Source: Syngnathus acus (lineage: Eukaryota; Chordata; Actinopteri; Syngnathiformes; Syngnathidae). From it: DNA of 64,000 bases. The notes beneath the pieces are model-generated. The model had not been told where the DNA came from and did no database searches. It worked only from the letters and a program-made list of their open reading frames with translations. Numbering within the stretch: position 1 is the first letter of the stretch; every line of letters begins with the position of its first letter. Location of the stretch: assembly GCF_901709675.1 (NCBI RefSeq), contig NC_051097.1, positions 4,020,539-4,084,538 of the forward strand. Direction: 5' to 3'. The translations under genes were made by a program, and so were the position numbers. Shown piece after piece: positions 36,001 to 64,000 of the stretch.

Positions 36001-36925
36001 AAAACAAACAAAAAAAATTATAATTCTTGATTTGTACTCAGATTAACACATCATGATCAACTCATATAAAAAGTTATAAAACATCTAAAAGTGCAAATAT
36101 TTTTGTTTTATTTCCAGATGCATCTGCCACAATCCGTTTTCATTGACTCAACGGATACCAGCTTTGTAGAGAAGTATGACACTGATTTTGTGAATGATAC
36201 TACTTTTGATCTTGATTTTTAGGGCTACTCTCTTGTGATGACATACTATCTACTAGTGGATCAATACTTTTCCGAGGAAATTCTATGATGACTACATTTG
36301 TGTAAACTACATGTAAAATAATTCTACTGTATCTATTTATATTTATTACTTCCATTGCTAATGCTTTGTGACTTTTGTTCCTGTAGATTATTTAAAGAGA
36401 GCTCTGTCTTTCCGCAAGATGGACTTTATGCCATTAGAAAATCTGGAACCAAAACCTCCAAGGTAAGAAAAAAAATTCAAGACTGCATTTTCAAAATAGG
36501 AAAAATAATGTATGTGTTAAAATATCTTATTGTTTCCACAGGCTTGTTTATATCCAGTGTTTTGTCAACAGCTGATGCTTTGATTTGTTTGTGCAACAGT
36601 GGCAATGTTGTAACAAATAATTCAATGTGTTCAGGTGCTGGTGGTATGGGATGTCAGCATAGGCAAAGCCAGAAATTACCGGTTGTTTGAAGAGGTACAC
36701 AAAACTGTCTGTTACCTTTCATATTAGATCATTACATCAGTAGAAAATTGTCCATGCCAAACTGAAACTGTAAAATGTAATATCCTCTCTAAAACACAGG
36801 GTGACCTGGTGTTTCTGGACTGTGATGTGACCTTCCCGACTCTTTCAGCTCTGATCGAACACTACTACAGCCATCCTCTTCCTCAGCAGGGCTCGCTATG
36901 CCTGCAGAAACCTTATTCAAAATAA
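30029..36925 (+). CDS. sh3bp2: SH3 domain-binding protein 2 (PH-SH2 adaptor)
   Basis: Twelve coding exons: 30029-30167, 30932-31034, 31155-31272, 31402-31469, 31545-31630, 31701-31778, 32244-32964, 35723-35846, 36118-36173, 36387-36462, 36635-36694, 36800-36925; 584 residues (human 561). The N-terminus ([19 protein letters not shown]) is nearly the human one. A PH domain spans about 26-130 ([27 protein letters not shown]). An acidic [16 protein letters not shown] stretch and a long proline-rich exon follow, then RASPEG at 439-444, which fits the tankyrase-binding pattern RxxPxG, then the SH2 domain (about 480-580; [11 protein letters not shown] carries the phosphotyrosine-binding Arg; VLVVWD). 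The protein links SYK/ABL/PLC-gamma signalling in immune cells and osteoclasts. The upstream exon is noncoding, as the first coding exon starts at 30025. Confidence 0.95.
30291..30360. repeat. TA/CA microsatellite in sh3bp2 intron 1
   Basis: Alternating TATATA and CACATATAAACA units between the first two coding exons. Confidence 0.85.
33338..33600 (+). mobile_element. Diverged, 3'-truncated tRNA-derived SINE in sh3bp2 intron 7
   Basis: Starts GGGCGGCATGGTAGG with tRNA-like head and B box GGGTTCATTTCC (one change from consensus), follows the family body up to GCAACCAGTTCAGGGT, then diverges. It is older than the copy at 34985. Same strand as the host gene. Confidence 0.75.
34985..35341 (+). 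mobile_element. tRNA-derived SINE in sh3bp2 intron 7
   Basis: Complete copy: head GCGGCTCGGTGGCGCACTGG, A box at 34994-35004, perfect B box GGTTCGATTCC at 35038-35048, body, and GGATGGATGGAT tail. Both RNA polymerase III boxes look intact. Target duplication is not clear; short AAATAAG-like similarity flanks it. Confidence 0.82.
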
Positions 36926-37479
36926 GCACCACGTTAATCAAGAGCAAGAACTCGCAATGTTAAAATGCTGACTACCATGGAGACAGACTTGCTTTAAATT
37001 CAATCAGAGCTAAATATGTCATTGTGTGAATACTTGTTGAATTGTGGAAAATCTTGGCTCAAAATAGCACTTTAAAATGTGATATTGTAGGTATTGTAAT
37101 AACTGACAAATTGTCTCTTGTTGCTATACAAATATTCTGTGGCCTCTCAAGGAGAAAAAACAAAACAAGATGAAAATGTGTCATCACACAAAGGCAAGTC
37201 AACCTCAAAGAATTACAATCATATATAGCAGGCAAATGTAAAATTGGGTCTTGTGTTTTCAAATACAATATTTGACTGAACCTTCCTCTTGAGAAATAAG
37301 ATTTCTCAGCCAATACCAGAGTGTTTTTGCAGCATTTTCTTTTAAATTTAAGAACAGTCAAACCTCTACATACAAATTTTATTCATTCGGGGACCTACTT
37401 CATATGTTGAATAGTCATATGTTGCACCAAATATTGCCATAATAATACATTGTAATTTGTTTAATTCATTCCAAAACCA

Positions 37480-37485
37480 AATAAA
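37480..37485 (+). promoter_or_regulatory. sh3bp2: Candidate poly(A) signal of sh3bp2
   Basis: AATAAA about 555 bases after the sh3bp2 stop codon. Another AATAAA lies near 37529. The DNA from about 37345 has the look of a dispersed repeat, so usage is uncertain. Confidence 0.35.
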
Positions 37486-39054
37486 CAACAATAACTCCTT
37501 AACAAATTCTGCAGATACTTACACATAGCAATAAAACAAATGCATTATATCAGAGAGATGTATGTAAAAAGAATCAAATTACAAAGAAATAATCAATGAA
37601 AAGGTTGTTTTTTTTATTGATATGGCAAAATTTACAGTGCAGAATTTTATTGTTTGTTAAAGTGTAACATAACAGTATCTGGATTCATCATTCTCATGCA
37701 GGTAACAGACAAGATGTTTCCAGTTATGATTGACCATCATCAAAACAACAATAGAACTCAGATTGTTGCCGTCCATGAATCATCATTACCAAACAATCTC
37801 TCTGTATTCTAATGCAAAGTTGTAGAAGTGCTACCAATGCAGTGGGATGGAAAGATGATCCCAGATGTTTGCAGTGACATCAAGTGTCGCTGTCTGTGGT
37901 GCTGAAGTCTTTAAAAAGAAAAATAGGATGAGCGCTATATGTTTATAGCACCGGTCTAATTGTTAATGTCATTTTTCAGACAAAATAGGTCATGTTTACT
38001 TTGAAAGGTTTCTCCCGTTTTCAGGTCCTGTCGGAGCTTCATGACACAATAAGCACATTGCAAGGTGCAGAACTCTAGGGCGGAACAAGCTTTAGGGGGT
38101 ATCTGCAGCCATCAGCCATCACTAAAAAACTGATAGTCTGTAAAATTTGGCAACCAGCAACACAATGGAACAGCAAAAAGGCCCCCTGATCAAAACGGTG
38201 AAGAACAGTACCAGATCGGGAAGGAACGAAAGCTGAGCTTGATTCTAATAGATAGTCTCTTCAAAAATTAGACAACAAAATTAAGACTGTCAGTAAGGAA
38301 TAAACTGAATATATAACTGAATCCTGAACTGAACTTGAAATTAATAATGAATTACTTTACTTCACTCTATTGCATACGCTTTCTATCTTAGCAGTATTTT
38401 AAGGTATAATGTACACTCAATGGCTACAAGTAGTGAGATTGGTGTCACCAGCTTGCAGGTATGGTATTAGTTATGCTATTAGAACCACTAGTTCCACGCG
38501 GGCCCCCTCTGGTGGTATGCAAAAGAATAAGTGCTCAGATCCTTCAGTTCTATTTGTTGTTGAATGAAATTTGCACTTAAGCATACAGAACAGTTTGTTT
38601 TCATACATTTATTTATAAACACAACATTGTTTATTATTCTGCACTATTACTTAGCTTCCATCCATTTTGTGAACCGCTTAGGATGATTATTATTATTATT
38701 ATTGTTGTTGTTAATATTAATGATAATAAGAATACAACTGCCTTGTTTTGGATAAACACGTGTATTTTAGGTCATATTTTGTTACTTGGAGAGCTTAGTA
38801 TTTTTTTCTGCTGTACTGTAAATAATCATATTAAACTGTCAATGTTTGGTTGTGGTGAGTAAAATCTTTTTGGGGAGGAAAAAGAAACGTTTTTGAGCTC
38901 GCTTTGAGTATTATTGATGATAAAGCCCATCAAATACATTCAATGCTTTTAGATGACTGAATAACTGAAATACTGCAAGTATAAAACTGAATGTCGCATA
39001 GTTAAGGGTTGTTAAGGGTTAACAAGACGTAGAGGAGGGGAAAAGAAATCCACC
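37486..39054. other. Intergenic between sh3bp2 and vldlr
   Basis: No firm gene. On the minus strand two AATAAA signals (near 37613-37618 and 37646-37651) follow a short open segment at 37820-37900 preceded by a TTTAAAG acceptor-like site, which could be the last exon of an unknown transcript. A SINE-tail fragment CCATCCATTTTGTGAACCGC lies near 38657-38677, next to an ATT/GTT triplet run near 38685-38712. Confidence 0.35.
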
Positions 39055-39440
39055 TTGGTTGTGACGGGATCGCTATTGCACCAGCTCCCCGATCACACGG
39101 GGCCGTCCTTGAACGTCACGTTTATGAAATGGATCTAGTGTGAAATCCCGTCAACTGGTCCACGCGCGACCAGTGAGGCGCACGAACATTATTCCCAATT
39201 GGTTCCGTCCAGCGCGTGCTGGTCGATCAGTTTGCGTGCGTGCGTACGTACGTACGTGCGTGGGAGTGTGTATGTCCGAGCACATATGCGAGAGCGCGCG
39301 CGCATACGTGCATATATGCTGGGCGCTTGAAACGCAGCAGACCCAAAGAGCAAAGCAGGGCAGCACCGAGCCTCAAGAAAGAAAAGCAGAGCAGAGCTAA
39401 GAGCTCGGCTAGCAACCAAGCGCACGTTTCAGGGCGAGAC
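39055..39440 (+). promoter_or_regulatory. vldlr: vldlr promoter and 5' UTR region, CpG-rich with alternating purine-pyrimidine tracts
   Basis: CpG-dense compared with its surroundings. It holds GTGCGTGCGTACGTACGTAC-type repeats (about 39233-39263) and GAGCGCGCGCGCATACGTGC (about 39291-39311). These alternating purine-pyrimidine stretches are prone to left-handed DNA. No in-frame ATG precedes 39441 here. The transcription start was not located. Confidence 0.6.
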
Positions 39441-55219
<15,779 letters not shown>

Positions 55220-56140
55220 CCATGTTGGGTCCCACCCATCTCCCCTCTTCTGTCTCTCCCCTTTGGTTTTTAAGGGAACTCATGGTGCTGAGCATGTTGT
55301 CCCCTTGTTTCCCACGCTGCTGGTTGTCCCGTCAGCACCAGTTCGATTGCTCACAGTACGACATGCCTTCTGAAGTGCATTAAATCATTATCAGTGGTGA
55401 CAGTAACTGAAAGATGTTATTTATTTTGTAAATAATGCTTTTGATTTTGTTTTTGTTTTCATTGTCCTGGTTTCCAAGCTTCCCTGCCCTGAAGGCAATT
55501 TGACAGTCTTTTCCCGCCCTTTTCCGGAAAGAAAGTGAAATCATTAGTCGGTAGAATCTTGCTGAGCTGTTTTTTTGTGCTGGGTGGGGTGGGGTGGGGT
55601 GGGGGGTCTTGAAATTGCGCAGGAGACCAGTCCTGCTCTCACCAAACAGATCAAGTCTGCCGGGCAGGTTTCACAACTTGATCAAAACTACATCTTGCCT
55701 TTTTTAAACCTACAGGCTCTGTGTGTGGGAAATTGTCTTCAGTTAAAATATCAAATCATGTTTGCAATACCTCTTAGTAGTATGAATCTTTAATTCTATT
55801 ATTGACAGCAGGTTTTCAGCATTTCTAAACATTGTACATATTTAGTCATCGTCTCAGGCTGTCAATCAGGATTCTATTCAATGCACTTTGATCAAATGTT
55901 TTGTGTAAATAAGATTGTATACATTTGGGATATGGTTGGCCATTGTACCAAGGTTATGATTCAAATGTGCTGAACATAGCCAGGGGGGAGGGTGCAACAC
56001 AATTTGGTAAAACTATTTTGTATGTTTGCTGTGGCTGTTGATCTTTTCTAGCCTTGTACAGTTGTTTAAACATTTGAAAGCTCTGTATCTGTGGGGAAGA
56101 ATGATTTGAAAACTAATTAAATTAAAACTCTAATCCAGAA
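55220..56140 (+). other. vldlr: vldlr 3' UTR
   Basis: Follows the stop codon without further exons. Overlapping ATTAAA signals at 56116-56121 and 56121-56126 are the likely poly(A) site. A GGGGT pentamer run lies near 55583-55602. Confidence 0.5.
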
Positions 56141-56969
56141 ATTTGTTCCAATCTTGGCTGCCCATCATTCCTTGGTGTCACACTGGCAACAGCTTACTAT
56201 TAATGACTATTTTTTGTTTATTTTATTTTATTGACTACACCAGCTCTCAATTGTGGTAAGGAAATGGGTTAACGCAGTGTAAGGGTCACCATTTTATTGG
56301 GTAAAATTAATGCTACTCCCCCCGCCCCTGCAGGGCACAAGGATATCTCTGGTGTTTCCCCCCCAAATTTTTTTTTTTTCCCCCTAAAACAAAAGGAAAA
56401 GCTGATAAACATTCACTAGATCTTTCCTAAATGTTTGCGAAAGGTAATCACAGATTTGTTTAAAAGAAAAAACATTTAAAGAATGTGCAACATAATTTAA
56501 AATTACTTTTATTCCAAAATCAAAGGGGCAGAAGAGATGGTAATCCTTCCACCCCCCCCCTACTCGGTGTCTGCATGAAAAATGCTGTCCAGAATTTAGC
56601 ATTTTTGTTTTGCCATGTTAAAACAAGCTATTTTCACTTTTCTCTCTAATAGTCCTTTTCAGTGCCTGGAATTTATTTATTCATTAAAGATTGCTGTAAG
56701 ACTTCTCAAAGTCATCCTGATTGGTCATGTTATGATGGCTTGAGTGAGAGACGAGGGATTAAGAGATGGATGAGAGAAAGGATAATTCCATCTAAAACAT
56801 TAAGAACCCAGATCATCGCAGAGCAACTTCACAGCTCAACCGTTTGTCAGCAGCTCTCTCTCTCATCATGACCTCCTGCCTGAAAGAAAATTCTTCTGAG
56901 GTTTTTTTTTGTTTTTTGTTTGTTTTTTTACTTTGACAAAATTATTTACTTTAGCATGTCAATACCGTC
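56141..56969. other. Spacer and 5' region of kcnv2
   Basis: About 0.8 kb between the vldlr 3' end and the kcnv2 start codon. It holds C-runs near 56318, 56357 and 56553, a T-run and a CTCTCTCTCTC stretch near 56854-56864. No TATA box plus start could be fixed. Confidence 0.4.
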
Positions 56970-61853
<4,884 letters not shown>

Positions 61854-62348
61854 CCACTCATGCCCGTGACTTTTATTTACAATTACAACCTTACAAATCA
61901 CCTTTGACCCCTAGTAAATTGTTGGACTCTTTCTCAAGGACATAATACAATGAAAATCAAGACATCTTTTCCCAACTTTGTGATGGCATCTTTCCTTTCT
62001 TCTAAATGTCAAATTGTCTGGAGGAGAACCAATACTGCAAGTGAGGCATGTCTAACAAGAGTTTGCAAGCATGCTAAGAGTACACACGAGGGAGATACAC
62101 TATGAAGGCGAGTTAATGTGTAATGGAGACAAGTGTGTGGTGCATGTAGGCGTCACAGGTGCTAACAAACTGCCCAGATGGAATCTTTACATGCAATGAA
62201 TTTGTCAACATTACAAAGACAACTGTAATCAAAATCAATTGAAACTTTACATGAACATAAAAATCTGATCACATTTTACAAAACTTATCTTACCACTGGC
62301 GTGTCGAGCCATACTGCATCAACCGTTTATGAACCATTAACACAGAGC
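61854..62348. other. kcnv2 3' UTR and spacer
   Basis: No canonical AATAAA was found soon after the kcnv2 stop codon, so the 3' end is not located. No other gene seen. Convergent with pum3. Confidence 0.4.
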
Positions 62349-62413
62349 AACTGGTCTTTATCGTCACTTCACTGGTTCTTTTGTATCCAACAAATTATTT
62401 TAGGTGCATTACC

Positions 62414-62448
62414 TGACATGTTTCGGCGGGTTCTTCCGCCTTCATCAG
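62414..62448 (-). ncRNA. Hammerhead ribozyme-like core, left arm
   Basis: The mirror copy on the minus strand: CTGATGA (62448-62442), A, GGCGG, AAGAAC, CCGCC (all Watson-Crick pairs), GAAAC (62424-62420), AT, GTC (62417-62415). Stem II is better paired than in the right arm. Confidence 0.45.
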
Positions 62449-62455
62449 AGACTCT

Positions 62456-62490
62456 CTGATGAAGGCGGAAGAACCTGCCGAAACATGTCA
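62456..62490 (+). ncRNA. Hammerhead ribozyme-like core, right arm
   Basis: In order: CTGATGA (62456-62462), one A, stem II GGCGG (62464-62468), loop AAGAAC, CTGCC (62475-62479, one G-U pair), GAAAC (62480-62484), AT, and GTC (62487-62489) as the cleavage triplet. This is the type I hammerhead core with a two-pair stem III. The base A after CTGATGA is unpaired, and stem I nearby is only three pairs (TCT with AGG). Activity is not assured. Confidence 0.45.
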
Positions 62491-62587
62491 GGCAATGCAC
62501 CTAAAATAATTTGTTGGATATAAAAGAACCAGTGAAGTGATTAAAAAGGAAAAACAAGATGAACTTAGTAGAACTGGTCTTTATCGT

Positions 62588-63051
62588 GTTCTCAAGTAGA
62601 ACAGCAAATGCAAAGCAAAACTATCATGTAACTTTTTAGGTGTAAACCTTCTTTGCTAATGTGACGAGGTTCATCTCCAGGGCACAACCTTGTGACACAC
62701 TAATGAATTCTGTCGTAATTTGATGTCTCACTCTTTGGGTCCTAAGAGCATCACTTAATCGGGTCGTCTGTCCATTTGTTAAACCGGATTACGCTATTTA
62801 CTCCAGAGATTATTTTCAGTGATCCTCAAGCAGAAGACCCCAATTAACTTTGGAGTAGAGATGTGTTTACAAGTACTCAAACATCAGCCGAAGTTGATGA
62901 TGTTCTGTGCTCTCTCTCTGAGACGTTTTTCGGTATTAAACATCTTGAAATAGTTTCGATATGTTCCTCATCTGTTTCTGGAGCAACGCAGTCCTACTTC
63001 CAGATCCAAAGTGATGCAGAGTGTCACAAGCTGTTTGTATGACTGGTTGAT
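62588..63051. other. Convergent spacer, possible pum3 3' UTR
   Basis: Lies downstream of the pum3 stop codon on the minus strand and the kcnv2 end on the plus strand. No exon or repeat recognised. Confidence 0.35.
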
Positions 63052-64000
63052 CTATTTTTTCAAGATTTCCAGCAGGATTTCAGCTCCCTTGCTGCTGCTG
63101 CTGCCACTGTCAAGCTCAAAGTCTTGTAAAGCTGTCTTCACATCTGCCACCACAGACTTGTCGCAGCTGTTCAGAAGGCTGTAGAAAGTAAAGACAAACA
63201 TTTAAAAACATTACATCTTGATAATGTAATTTTCTCCTCGGAATGGTATTTAGTGCATGGGTTTGAATCAATTATCTGACAGTGATGACAACACTCAAAA
63301 GTAACTTGAGTGGGGGAAAATACACACAGACCTGCAGAGCACCATGGCTCCTCTGTTGACTTTTCCCCAACTCTTCAGTTTTTCCATTCCAACAGTGTCC
63401 ACCAAGATCCTGGAAAAGCGCTCTGGCAGAAGGACCCAAAGAAAAATTACTCAGCATTCTGTCAGCATTGGCACAAAACTCAACAAATGACCAAGCATGT
63501 TTTTTGTACTATGACTTCTATAGGCTGTCAGTTGACTTTCTGTCAAAGGATTACGATTAAATCAAAATGAAAATGCAAATATTGAAATGATTAAATATTA
63601 AAAATATGAAAAATGGAAATATTCATTATATTTTGTCTAAATTTATTTAGACATTGATGTGGGGAAAAATGGATTGCTTCAACTTAGTCACCTTCTTTGC
63701 CAGTCTCAGCCAGAGTGACATCCTGCTCTATCAGCCATTTGAGCACCAGATGCCCTGCAGGATGTTCTGCCATGTGAAGCTAGAAAAAAAAGAAATGAAC
63801 GTTTGACCCACATGTGCAAACAACTTCACACTAGCACCTTTTTGTGCTATTTTCAACACATGTTGGTATATAATGATTTTAAACGCCCCAAAGTCCTCAT
63901 TCATTCCCCCTGACCTGTCCTTCAACACCTCCAGGCACTAGATCTTGATTGGCCAGCTGAGCCACAGCAGCCATAGCGGGTCGCAACTCGCCGCAGGCTG
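63052..64000 (-). CDS. pum3: Pumilio RNA-binding family member 3, 3' part (window-truncated)
   Basis: Four exons on the minus strand: beyond 64000 to 63915, 63779-63692, 63422-63332, 63178-63052 (stop). The joined frame includes LHMAEHPAGHLVLKWLIEQD, EKLKSWGKVNRGAMVL and SSSKGAEILLEILKK, matching the C-terminal CPL region of PUM3 (KIAA0020/Puf6-like). The protein is nucleolar and binds RNA and DNA through Puf repeats, acting in ribosome biogenesis by family knowledge. Only the last 130 or so codons are present; the Puf repeats lie outside the window. It converges with kcnv2, the same neighbour as in human. Confidence 0.92.

Larger units (their letters stand above)
62365..62571. mobile_element. 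Palindromic insertion, probable Penelope-like element fragment
   Basis: Two 87-base arms (62364-62450 and 62454-62540) are inverted copies with three differences, separated by ACT. A 31-base A-rich tail (62541-62571) follows the right arm. A perfect 16-bp direct repeat AACTGGTCTTTATCGT flanks the whole (62349-62364 and 62572-62587), marking insertion. Each arm holds a hammerhead-ribozyme-like core. Penelope-like retroelements are known to carry hammerhead motifs in their terminal repeats and often have inverted, truncated copies, so that class is inferred; no coding part is present. Confidence 0.65.

Overview
This window is vertebrate nuclear DNA, almost certainly from a ray-finned (teleost) fish. 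Genes are split by GT-AG introns. The proteins are clear orthologues of vertebrate SPP1, SH3BP2, VLDLR, KCNV2 and PUM3, and the intergenic DNA carries fish-type hAT and TA-flanked miniature transposons and a tRNA-derived SINE with a GGATGGAT tail. I cannot name the species. All exon boundaries were read by eye from splice sites, reading-frame continuity and remembered family sequence; no search was run.

Left part (1-10.4 kb): a pair of secretory calcium-binding phosphoprotein (SCPP) genes arranged tail to tail. A small Ser/Glu-repeat gene on the plus strand (3473-4245) ends in an RGD tripeptide. Osteopontin spp1 lies on the minus strand (6188-9357, seven coding exons, with a noncoding first exon and TATA/CCAAT promoter near 10.16-10.39 kb). 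Both encode signal peptides, acidic phospho-acceptor Ser-x-Glu motifs and an integrin-binding RGD, so both probably act in mineralised extracellular matrix.

Middle part (10.4-30 kb): about 20 kb with no gene I can support, rich in transposon remains: two TA-flanked MITEs, two hAT MITEs, a hAT element with a transposase relic and 8-bp target duplications, a SINE relic and local duplications. Then sh3bp2 (30029-36925, 12 coding exons; PH domain, proline-rich linker, SH2 domain), an adaptor of immune cells and osteoclasts.

Right part (39-64 kb): vldlr (39441-55219, 20 coding exons including one probable cassette exon), kcnv2 (56970-61853, nine coding exons, silent Kv subunit) and the 3' end of pum3 on the minus strand (63052 to the window edge). 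The vldlr-kcnv2-pum3 order is the same as on human chromosome 9p24. In human, SPP1 and SH3BP2 lie on chromosome 4, so a block junction lies between sh3bp2 and vldlr.

Most unusual items: a 207-bp near-perfect palindromic insertion at 62365-62571 with a 16-bp target-site duplication and two divergent hammerhead-ribozyme-like cores; an apparent extra intron inside the fifth LDL-A repeat of vldlr; a kcnv2 gene cut into nine coding exons where the human gene has two; and a C22 run as the polypyrimidine tract of a vldlr exon.
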